A stretch of DNA of 64,000 nucleotides from Chrysopilus asiliformis (Eukaryota > Arthropoda > Insecta > Diptera > Rhagionidae). The position numbers were made by a program, and so were the translations under genes. Below, one piece after another: positions 54,871 to 64,000 of the stretch. The stretch covers positions 90,981,848-91,045,847 of the forward strand of contig OZ035960.1 of the NCBI GenBank assembly GCA_964034945.1, read 5' to 3'. The notes beneath the pieces are model-generated. The model was given only the letters and a program-made list of their open reading frames with translations, did no database searches and had not been told where the DNA came from. The first letter of the stretch is position 1. Each line of letters starts with the position of its first letter.

Positions 54871-55460
54871 GTTTCAGCCAGAGCTTAAAGGAAAACCCTT
54901 TAATGCCGAAGCACAGCTCAGGATGGTCGGAAGAACCAAAGGAGATGTCGGATTAAAAAGAAGAAGCAAAAATGAAGCCAATTCGAATCATCTGAGCGAA
55001 GGAAAGAAACAAAAGTGAATTCGCTTGCGATTCGCATCCATTTAAATGTTTTCCCCCGGTCCGAAACACCCAGGATAATCATCGACCGCGTCATTCCAAG
55101 CAATTTATTTCGTTGTTCTGCGTTGGGTAGTTCAAAAAATGCACGCGATCAACTTCCATAGAAAGCTACAACCGAACCCATCTGTTTTTTTAGAAATCGC
55201 ATAAAAAATGAAACTATACTAAAATTTTTATAAAAAGAATTTACTTTCATTATTACACAATTTTTATATGTCTCAATAGATTTGAATAAAATAAGGGAAA
55301 CAATAACAATAGATACTTTCAATATAAGATTTCTTAAAGCTCTCTGCATAGCAAATGAGTGCGATTTTTTTTAACAATAATACATAATAAAAATTTAATT
55401 GTAACATTCAAAAAGAAATTAAATCAATTTAATTGTTTATTTTTTCGTCCTAAAAGTATT
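54871..55460. other. Intergenic, downstream of COG2
   Basis: No gene recognised. It contains the 3' UTR of COG2 on the minus strand next to 55461. Confidence 0.4.
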
Positions 55461-58400
55461 TCATTTATCACCTATTCGTACTTTAGTGGCTTCTTCTATT
55501 AAATTAACTAAATCGACTAGTTTGTCCACTTGGGCACATGAAATGTTCATCTTTTCTGTTTCCTTGGTCCAAAATATTACATCGACCTGCAGCTGAAGTC
55601 GAATTTTATCATCATCGGACATCACTTGGCGATCAGAAGACATTTGAGATGCTGGATTTTTCTCGCGAAGATTTTTTAAACGTCGTAAGGATTCTTCGGT
55701 TTTTTGCACGGATGTGAGGACATCTTTGACAGCGGCAAAGTATCTAAAAAGGAGGTATTATAATTTTTTATTATTTGTGGAAATCATCACAAGCTTGACT
55801 AATTTTTGAGTTTCACATTCATTTAACCTGCGTTTTTAAGGTAATTTTCTCTAGTTTCATGGACACCAGCTCTTTTTTGCCAGGGAAACACAGGGGTATG
55901 GCCATCTTGATCGCAGCAATTTTTCCATTGGGTCTAAGATGGCAGCTGACCGTCCCCCTGTAGTTCCCCGGCAAACAAGAGCTCGTGTCCATGAAACTAG
56001 AGAAAATTACCTTTTTTATCCCGCTTTTGTTTCTGATACACAGCATCAAAAAAAAATTCTTTTCTTTTTAAATAAAAGTTTTTTTAAACATCCTTTTTAG
56101 TCATTTCGTATTTGATTAGTATGACTAAAAATCGAAAATGAAAAGGATAATCGCATTGTCCTAACAGGACCTTCCCTTATGCTTACAAGGACGAAGCAGT
56201 GAATATATTGTATTGTCAGCGGACTTACGCATATGTGCAAAATTTCAAGTCAACCGGATGAGGGAAAGTGGGTCAAAATTGGATTGCAAGATTTGACGCT
56301 GACAGACAGACAGACAAACACGAAGGCAAGCTAAATAAAAGCTTTTAATAAAAAGAGACAAAAAGAATGATTTTTTTCCATTCTTTTTCATTCGCGAATC
56401 GAAAAATTAAGTTTCAAAACGTTTCGATTCGCTCGCGATCGAATTAAACAGTTCAAAACTGCTTTCAATTCTATTTTCGATTCGCGAATCGAATTTTTTC
56501 GTACCCTTGAATAAGGATGTCAAATATTTGAAAAAAAACCGGTTTTCGGTTAAACCGAACAGGGTCCAAAAACCCGGTTATTAAAACACCGTAAAACCGT
56601 TTTGTTCAAATTAGGTAGGTTAGGCCTTAGACACAACAAATACACTACAATACAAACAAAATAAGTGAAGTGCCATATAATCCATTCAGAGGCCATAAAT
56701 GGCAAAAATTGAAAAAAATTGCAGTCCGATGAGATAACCAGCGAGAAAATTTGACAACTAAAAACATTACTAGCGCCACCCGCGGTTGATTCTTGATACC
56801 GAATAACCGGGCCGGAAAACACGACTCAAGGCATGTCTACAATTACCGAATCCATTTTTACATGAACCAAGTTACCGTCTCGGTAAAAATCTGTTAAATT
56901 TGACTGAATTACCGAGCGGTAAATTTACCCGCAATTTAAAAGACGACTGTGAGTACCCTGATTGTATTTGGTCTAGAGTGCCTAAAAAGAAGTGTTTCTA
57001 ACAAACCAGTTGCACAAAAATTGGTTTTAAATTATTTTTTCGTACAAAAAAAATGATCGGTTTTTTTGAACGGTTTTTGGCTTTAAAAAAAACACCGAAA
57101 AAGACCGGTTAACCGAAGCAAAAACACCGGGTAACCGGTTTAATCGATACTTTTTTGACATCCCTACTCAGTATTCAGGTATTGGTAATTTTTTCGGGTT
57201 TTATTTGAAATTACTTGGCAGATATTCGTGCAACCTTTTGCGATTTGTGCAACATCTTTCAATTTTCGCCAGGAAAAATTAATTCGAATGTCCTGTAAGG
57301 ATAATTATACTTATTGACGAAATTTTTTTTGGAAAGGGGAATCTCTAGGGAGTTTTCGGCATCAGACCTCAGAATGTCGACTTTAAAAACTTCTGGATGT
57401 CAATTTTTCACACAAGAAAAATGAAAAAAGGATAAAATAGTTATCTCTGCATAGATTCCCAGATTTCAGGACAGCTGTGTGTGTATATGGTGATTTTACA
57501 TACCAGGTTTTAAATATTGTTACTGCCACTAGTAATCACAATAAAATCGAATTTTGTTACCAAAACAAAAAAAATTATTGAAAATCACCTTTTGTAAAAA
57601 AAATTATGTTCATTGTTGAAATCTTCACAATCATTAATAACATCGTCAAATTGGGCTTTCTCACCGTCAGAATTTAATTTATGAAGAATGCGTGCCCGAA
57701 GAGATTCGTCATCTTTCGATTTAAGACCAATAAGAGCAATTAAACAGAAGAATTCTTCCTCAGTTTGTTTCGTAAAATCGAAACTTTTCCGAGCAGCTCT
57801 AACGCGGTTAATATAGTGACGAAACTCCTCTCCCTCGTTCTTAGAAATGTTTGAACAGTCAAAACGATCTGCGAAAATGGACCGTTTCTTGGGGAAAAGT
57901 TGACGGAGTCGGGAAGCACACGTGCCCATTGACAAAATTAGTTGCTTCGAGCTTTTATCATCATCCTAGGCGGTACAGCTCTCGCAGAGCCTGTGCCTCC
58001 TCAATTGAGGTTTCATAACAGTTTCTTCCCTGCTTCGCACCTACAGCTTTACATAGATTGCAAACCATGAATGAATTACAACATTTGTAAGGTTTTTACG
58101 TTGCAACCCATCAACAGCAGAGGCCGTGATAGCAATCTAGACCGATAATGTCGTTAGCACCAAGCGGCTTTACGTGATTTGACGGCACTATATCACACAA
58201 ATCTTCGAGTGAAGTTTTCTTTCTCCCTCGAATGCTTACATAGCTTACCGACCGAACAGAGATGAACAAATAAAAACGTAAACAGAAAGCGAACAAGAAA
58301 AATCTAATAACGATAAGTTAATGGAAACTTTTTCTGGAGTATTTTTTTATAATGGACTTTTACTCCGATTTAAAAAAGAGGACAAAGAGAACAAATTTAT

Positions 58401-61400
58401 GGAAAACGAGGACAAAATTTAAGTGTTTGAAAAAAGATTCCAGACATTTTTTTTCGGTCAAAAAAGAGGACGTATCCTCCAAAAAGATTACGTCTGAGAA
58501 CCTTATCTTGAGTATCGAATCATGCGACATCGCATTCCTTATGATTGACCACAAAAACCCCCAAAAATTCCCTACTGAGGCACATGGGATGGTGGTTGGC
58601 AGACTCACGTGCATCTAGACCAGCCGAATGGCTCGCCAAACATATCTGTGGCAACAAGTCATAAGAGCCTAAGTCGATTTTCAGATCAAGATAAAAAGAT
58701 ATGTATTTACTTTAATAAACAGAGCAATTTGGCTTAGCCTAAAAACAGACTTATGCCTTTATGACTTGTTGCCACATATACATTATGACTTGTTGCCACA
58801 TATACATTATGACTTGTTGCCACATTCGGGGAGAGTATGGAGCAAGCACTACATGATAAATTCTGAGAAAACTTTAAGGATCAATAACAAAAAAAATCTA
58901 CGTCTTAAGTAGGCTACACATCTATCAGTTTTCCATCAGTTTTTGGGAAACTGATGGCCAACTGATTGGTGTGAACGTTCACGTCAGTCGTATCGCATCA
59001 GAACAGAACCAAATTTAATTTTTTGAACTTAATGCAATAATAATGCATAAACACGCTCTCTCTTCATTATTCATCCTCACTGTTTGAATTCTGCCATCAA
59101 AATGAATGGATACTTTTCACAAAAAACTGTCACTTGCAACTGATAGATGTGAACGCATAACTAGATGTAAAAAACTTATGGGAAACTGACAAGTGCCGTA
59201 ACAGTCGCGACTGATCGAAAACTGATAGATGTGTGCATGTGTGCCCTACTTTAAGCTACTTTACAAATCACAGATTTATGCACAATTTTTTTCCAGAATT
59301 TTCTTCTTATTTTGTGTATTTTATATTAAAAAATTCGTTTTTGTGTTAAAAATATTCAGTGGTTTTCTCATGGGCATTAACACGTTGGCTACCATGTGAG
59401 TCACCGGTGTACACACACTATTGTCATTACCGTCAGTTTCTCAAGTTCCATGGTTGAGTGCAGTCGCTCGTGCGGTACAAAGGGGTTTTTTTTGTCCGTT
59501 ATATTTTATTCGATTCGTTCGTTTTTGTCTGTATTGATCTTGTGTTCACTGGTGACTCACAAAGTACAGAAATGATTTTTGCGTTTTTTCCCAGTGTATA
59601 CTAGCGGAGTAAGCGTTTTTTTGGCTGGTAGCCAACGTGTTAATGGGTTAAAATCATTTCTCAATATCAATTTAGATACTAACAATGATAAACTTTTCCT
59701 ACTGTCATAATTTAAGTATTGTTTTTTTACTTACTGCACTGTAACTGCCGATAAACACCTCAAAACAATAGAATTTATTTTCTCAGCCCCAATATCCGAC
59801 TGATATTGACTTCGGAATGATTTCACTGGTTCGACCATCGCCTCTACGTAGGCACACTGTTTACTGGGGACATCTCGATTGGTTTTCCTGAACAATCGTG
59901 GAATATCACTCACTTGTCGAATATTCCCTGCACTCTTCGTAGAAATTTCCTTTACAAATGCATTTTCAATATTCTCTAGTTGAGCATGAAACACCCTTTC
60001 CGATTCTTTGACACATCGATCTAACAATTCAGTATGTGGACCAACTTCCGGTGGAGCTTTTTCTTTCGCTATCGTGAGAATATTCGGAAATTTACCAATC
60101 AGCCTAACAACATCCGCATAGATAGTGACAAAAAATGCTATTTTATTCATTTTGAATTCGGATTTTGCATCAGTCACGCTTACAACGGTTGTCGACAGCC
60201 ACATTGCCAATCTGGCCAGCAGTTGAATGTTTAACTTCCAGAATTTATGAAACAAATTCTCGATGTAGACACCGTTCGACCAGCAACGGGAAATATTCGT
60301 CACGGCAGTGTTAAATGGAACTACTTTCAATTCGTTGGCTTTGCTAACGATATTCTCATTTAATGGTAAAGCACAGGCTAATTCAAGGGCGCCTGCTATC
60401 TCCTGGAATCGAATTTGGAAATAAACTGGGAGATTCCATCGAGCAAAGAAACTCTTCGTCCTCTCATGGTCCCGAAAGTCCCCAATCGCCTGTTCGTTAC
60501 CTAAAATCGTCTCAATTCGTGCTAGGAACTCCTGTGTGCATTTGTATTTAACGAAAAACGCGTCGGGATTGCCAGGAGCGAAAATCGAAGCCATGTTCGT
60601 TTCGAGGCGTGTCTCAACATCGGTCCAATAACTGTTGATTAAAAATCTAAACCCCTTCACTTTGTCCGTGTGATGTGTGAGTAATAAAAGCTCCTTCATG
60701 TGCAGTGAAACGAAATCAAGTATTTGGTTGTAGATCCCCGCTAGCCCGTGCTGTGAATTTTGTAGGGCGTTTTCGTTCACCTTCTCGTCCATGTATGTCG
60801 CCACTACATCATCTTTGAAGACTTTTTCCGCTGCCCGACACTCATCCAGTGTGGTGTATATCCTTAGACATCGTTCTATGCTGTCCGGGTTGTTAGAACT
60901 GAGCGAACTTAGTAAATACGTGCGAATCTTGGCTAAAAGTTGATCATGGAGCACCACTGCTTTCTCTGTCTGTTCACTGGTCAAATATTCACTGCAGAAT
61001 TTGGTGTGACATTTCAGTTGGATGAGCTCTAGAGCTGCCCTTTCCAACACCACAGGCCTAATCTCGTTGGAATTTAGTTGGTTCTCTAGCAGATCTTCAA
61101 GCTTTGCTATTGAACTCCTCGCCTTGCCCAAACTTTGCAGATTCTTCTTGTAGTTCCGCAGCTGCTTTTTTAGATTCAAGCATTCATTAATTTCGTCCAT
61201 GTTATCGGTTAAAATTTGCATAACGTTGGCCACTTCAGTCTGCAGTTCATCGAGAGGCTTCTGAATCGTGGCGATGGATTGATCCAAGCCAATCAAGTTA
61301 GAAGACAAATTTACAAAATCTGCATAGTCCTCGTTTATCAATTCAATCATTGCCGACCGCAGGACCTTCAGGTATATTCCCAAATCGTCTCGCATTGTCT

Positions 61401-61586
61401 CCAATGAGGCTGCATTTCTGTGTTCATGGAGGAAATCGTCCACAGAAAACGTTTTCTACGGACATTTTCACGGTAAACGGGGTTTTTTGAATGCTTCAAA
61501 AGACTTACCTTCATGAATTCGTTTTTGTCAAAGCATAGCTCCGCTGGGCCAGTCGGCAATGCAAATAAATCACTCTTTTTCGACAT
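55461..61586 (-). CDS. COG2: Conserved oligomeric Golgi complex subunit 2
   Basis: Three exons on the minus strand: 61586-61509, 61455-59735 and 55743-55461, joined in phase, giving 693 residues (family about 700-740). The N-terminus has 'GPAELCFDKNEFMK', the signature start of COG2. The N-terminal coiled-coil/CATCHR region contains 'MIELINEDYADFVNLSSNLI'; the middle has 'NPGNPDAFFVKYK' and 'WNLPVYFQIRFQEIAGALE'; and 'DIPRLFRKTNRDVPSKQCAY' lies near the end. The last exon carries 'MSDDDKIRLQLQVDVIFW'. The protein is in lobe A of the COG tether, which captures retrograde vesicles at the Golgi. An upstream in-frame ATG at 61625 exists, but 61586 fits the family start. Intron 2 (4.0 kb) is full of transposon fragments. 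Confidence 0.96.
55838..56013. mobile_element. MITE with AAGGTAATTTTCTCTAGT termini
   Basis: AAGGTAATTTTCTCTAGTTT, CATGGACACCAGCTC at the left return inverted as GAGCTCGTGTCCATGAAACT, AGAGAAAATTACCTT. Arms are about 75 bp around a short loop. COG2 intron 2. Confidence 0.8.
56190..56350 (+). repeat. SINE/LINE-tail-like repeat, copy 2
   Basis: 'ACGCATATGTGCAAAATTTC', 'AAGTCAACCGGATGAGGG', then GACAGACAGACAGAC and 'AAATAAAAGCTTTTAAT'. Matches 33370-33555. Confidence 0.6.
56513..57165. mobile_element. hAT-like element, AGGGATGTCAAA ends
   Basis: Left AAGGATGTCAAATATTTG with AACCGGTTTTCGGTTAAACC. Right 'GGTTAACCGAAGC', 'CCGGTTTAATCGATAC', 'TTTTTTGACATCCCT'. The inverted ends and AACCGGTT subterminal repeats suit a non-autonomous hAT, but I could not find an 8-bp duplication. 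Confidence 0.55.
57585..58330 (-). pseudogene. Gypsy-type Gag fragment with leader
   Basis: 57935-57585 on the minus strand encodes 116 residues with 'LRQLFPKKRSIFADRFDC', 'EEFRHYINRVRAA' and 'LIALIGLKSKDDESLRARIL', typical of insect gypsy Gag (DUF7083-like). Upstream, 58250-58190 encodes 'SIRGRKKTSLEDLCDIVPS', which also occurs at 25990-26045. No LTRs or pol are nearby, so it is a remnant inside COG2 intron 2. Confidence 0.65.
58648..58824. mobile_element. MITE with tandemly repeated right terminus
   Basis: TGTGGCAACAAGTCATAAG at the left and CTTATGCCTTTATGACTTGT...GCCACA at the right define a core of about 129 bp. The right end is followed by two exact 24-bp units TATACATTATGACTTGTTGC CACA at 58777-58800 and 58801-58824, so the terminus is present three times. 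COG2 intron 2. Confidence 0.8.
58905..59254. mobile_element. TTAA-flanked MITE (GTAGGCTACACATC)
   Basis: TTAA at 58905-58908 and 59251-59254. Inverted termini GTAGGCTACACATC...ATCAGTTTTCCATCAGTTT and 'GATCGAAAACTGATAGATGT', GTGCCCTACT. Several internal ACTGAT/ATCAGT repeats. Non-coding. Confidence 0.7.
59377..59643. mobile_element. TTAA-flanked MITE (CACGTTGGCTACCA)
   Basis: TTAA at 59377-59380 and 59640-59643 flank a 259-bp body with ends CACGTTGGCTACCA and TGGTAGCCAACGTG. It ends less than 100 bp from COG2 exon 2's donor. Confidence 0.8.
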
Positions 61587-63245
61587 TTTCAAAAAGAATC
61601 GACGAAATTTTGTTGGCAAATACACAAACCCTGATGACGTTTTGACGTTTGCGTTGTGGGTTATGGAAAAATTGTCCGTATGACTACCGGCGAATGTTTT
61701 GTTTTTCTTTTTAATAGTTAGTGATGCCAGATTTAGGGATTTATTCAGTTAATTATAAATTCATTTTTGGCACAATTTGATTAAACTAGAGTGACTATAT
61801 AAAACCAGAGTGTGGCCATCGGAAAACCGTTGACGGTTAGAAATTGTTAGAAAAGTTTCGACCCGTTTGATTTCGAAAATTTTATTGAAAAAATCAACTT
61901 TGTTGTTAGTTTTTTTAAAGAATTTCTTCTATTTAAATTTTTTAAGTCCTTCATCCATAGAACTAGTATTTAAATTAATCGATTAAAACATTTTTCGTTC
62001 AAATAGGTGATAATGACAAAGAAAGTTGAAAAATTCAACGGACAATTTGAAAATTTCATCTTTAGTTTTCGATTCTGCAGCATCATGCTTATCTAATTCT
62101 CGCAAAGTCTTTAATCACAGCAAAAACTCAGTCCAAAAATTTATTGATACTCATTTTTTTCATCGTCAGACAGTTCTTTACTCAGGCAAACTTGAACACG
62201 GGCAATTACTCTTGGAAGCCGACTTGATTTCTGGCAGGAAGCAAAATGCCCCGGAGTCATCACTCCGGTGTTAAACACGAAAATACGCATATTCACTATA
62301 TGTGAACAGTACTTCGTCGACGTTGAACTGTAACTTTTTTATGTTTTTTGTATTTCCATTCAGTGTAGCAAATTGAAGAACTCTTAATTTCAAATAACAG
62401 TTAAAGAATTAGTAGTTTTAAGAATAAATATGAAAAAAAGATAGAGAAAAGCAATTTTATTTACAAATTATCAAACTTTTGACATTTAAGATTTGACATC
62501 TCGACACCGGTGTATGAGCATGTGAATGCTCGAATAACATTGAAGTAGAGCGTCGACCAAGTAAATTGGCGTGGTCGTGTGAATGGTGTAACAGTTTCGG
62601 GTTGTTAAAGTATTCACTACATTCTACTAATAATTCATTGAAAAATATACATACAAGAATTGTATGCAAAATAGTGGGGCAAAATAGTAAAATGGGCAGA
62701 ACGCTCAACACGAGACAATACCGGCCAAAACGGGACGTCTGGAAAGCCTACTTATAGATTATTTTCATTTAACATTATTAAAAAAAGAAAATGAAAAAGC
62801 AAGTAATTTGAAAAAAAAGTAATTCTTATTCAGGCATCCCCATTGACTTGAAAATAATCTACGGCAACACTATTGTCCTGTTATTTTGGTTTTTGTGATG
62901 ATAACAGGGAGTTTTCTCTTGCACTTTCCTGAGCCAGCAGAAAAATAAAGTTTTCTTTGGTCTTTTTACTGTTTAGAAAAGATTTTCAGTGTTGAAATAT
63001 ACAATTTAATAAAATGCTAGTGGTGAAAACTGTAGTGATTTGATTGATCAAAGACGGAAAATCGAGATTTCAGCCAACTCCGTCTTTGCATCCATTTGAC
63101 GTTTTGTCTCCTGTTCGAAGTATTTTCGGCAATTTCTTTCTTGTCCGGTGTTATGCTTACAGGATATCGGAAGTCCAGCGAAATTTAACCAGTAATAATT
63201 GTAGAGAACTTTTGAATCGTTTTGGTGACTAGAAAATAGCCGAAA
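61587..63245. promoter_or_regulatory. Intergenic region between COG2 and WDTC1-like gene
   Basis: 1.66 kb between divergent starts, so it includes both promoters. The open frame at 62026-62274 has no recognisable domain, and no splice path linking it to the downstream gene was found. Confidence 0.45.
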
Positions 63246-63421
63246 ATGGGCTTCAATTCGACCGATTTGTTCTTCAAGAGACAGCAATATGCGAACGTCG
63301 ATCTGAGTGTTCGGAATCGTTTGCAAACCGCGCCTCATCTCATCGACAGGATCGAACTAGAAACTGTCCTCGAGGGGCATCAAGGATGTGTCAATTGCCT
63401 GGAGTGGAGCGACTGCGGCAG
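63246..63421 (+). CDS. WDTC1: WDTC1/adipose-like protein, first coding exon (partial)
   Basis: The ATG at 63246 has a favourable context (AAAATGG) and opens 58 codons ending at a GT donor (63422). The segment 'LETVLEGHQGCVNCLEWSDC' is the first WD repeat; GH.GCVNCLEW is specific to WDTC1/adipose proteins. The full protein combines WD40 and TPR repeats, acts as a DDB1-CUL4 substrate receptor and limits fat storage in flies. The remaining exons are beyond the window. The identification rests on about 20 conserved residues. Confidence 0.75.
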
Positions 63422-64000
63422 GTTTGTATTGAGTAGAAGAGCCCCATTTTCTAACCCCAAACGTTTTTTTTGTAGTCCCCAAAAGTGGTTTTTGTCAAAT
63501 CGATAAAAATCGATGCAAGTGTGATTCACTTGAAATTGGTAAACACTTTTAGGTCAGGACGTCACACTACAGGAGTTCAAGGATGAGGAAGGCACCGCCT
63601 AACACGATCTGCAAATAGAATAACGATTTCATTATAATTACCCCTCACTACCCCGCCCTCGATTGCGGTACATTGTCACGATTTACAAGTGACAAAAATT
63701 GAATTTTGCAAATACCCAACCAACCAACGTCATGGAATTTTCGTATTTTCTCTGATATTTCTTGAATCGAATTCTTTCAATGATAATCGTGTGATTCTAC
63801 GCTATCAAGTATGAATTTTTATGGTCGTTAAATTGTTTTCCCTACGACAGCTTGTTGGTGTTTATTTTTGTTATCAAATCGGCCAGTGCTGGGGCGATAG
63901 ATAAGATGGTAAAACTTGTGGTGAATTCTTGAGGTCGCTAATAGACAATTTTCTCCACTAAAATTTTATTGAAAAATTTAAAACAAATTAAATATCCTCA
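63422..64000 (+). other. Intron 1 of the WDTC1-like gene
   Basis: AT-rich, non-coding. The next exon was not found before the window ends. Confidence 0.5.

Noticed and set aside
62026..62274. Gene upstream of the WDTC1-like exon
   Set aside because: No recognisable domain, and no splice sites linking it to a longer frame.

Overview
The window looks like an AT-rich insect nuclear genome, most likely a fly (Diptera) outside the well-studied models. Evidence: spliced genes with short GT/AG introns, metazoan single-copy genes of typical length (DNAJC3, COG2, PIN4, the start of WDTC1/adipose), a very high density of short inverted-repeat elements, and abundant (GTCY)n/(GACR)n tetranucleotide arrays of the kind known from dipteran DINE-1/mini-me repeats. 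No bacterial features, CRISPR arrays or operons are present.

Layout. 1-9.6 kb: intergenic DNA with a TTAA-flanked foldback element and a full-length, very young Ty3/gypsy retrotransposon of CsRn1 type (identical 257-bp LTRs, one stop codon in pol). 9.6-27.6 kb: two tandem, same-strand, multi-exon genes for highly diverged SLC6-type transporters. Their introns carry a self-inverted mariner, a LINE-tail-like element with 162-163 bp tandem units, and DINE-1-like foldback repeats forming two kilobase-scale palindromes. 29.8-34.2 kb: PIN4 (parvulin) and a SINA-type RING protein in divergent orientation around a 315-bp intergenic promoter. 34.9-36.5 kb: a nest of elements (hAT-like, containing a DINE-like repeat, containing a MITE, next to a mariner remnant). 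37.8-44.3 kb: DNAJC3/P58IPK, with a 4.9-kb first intron full of MITEs. 44.3-50.7 kb: intergenic repeats, including a 199-bp hAT-like element with an identifiable empty site elsewhere in the window. 50.7-54.4 kb: two intronless, polyadenylated linker-histone H1 genes transcribed divergently. 55.5-61.6 kb: COG2 on the minus strand with a TE-filled 4-kb intron. 63.2 kb to the end: first coding exon of a WDTC1/adipose-like gene.

The genes are not a functional cluster. DNAJC3 acts in ER protein folding and stress, COG2 in Golgi tethering, PIN4 in nuclear/ribosome-linked prolyl isomerisation, and the H1 genes in chromatin. The distinctive biology is (i) the diverged transporter pair, (ii) the paired H1 variants with acidic N-termini, and (iii) a dense population of non-autonomous elements. 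Many of those elements share a 3' module, a terminal hairpin, or TTAA target sites. Exon borders were derived by hand from splice consensus and frame continuity; no database search was possible.
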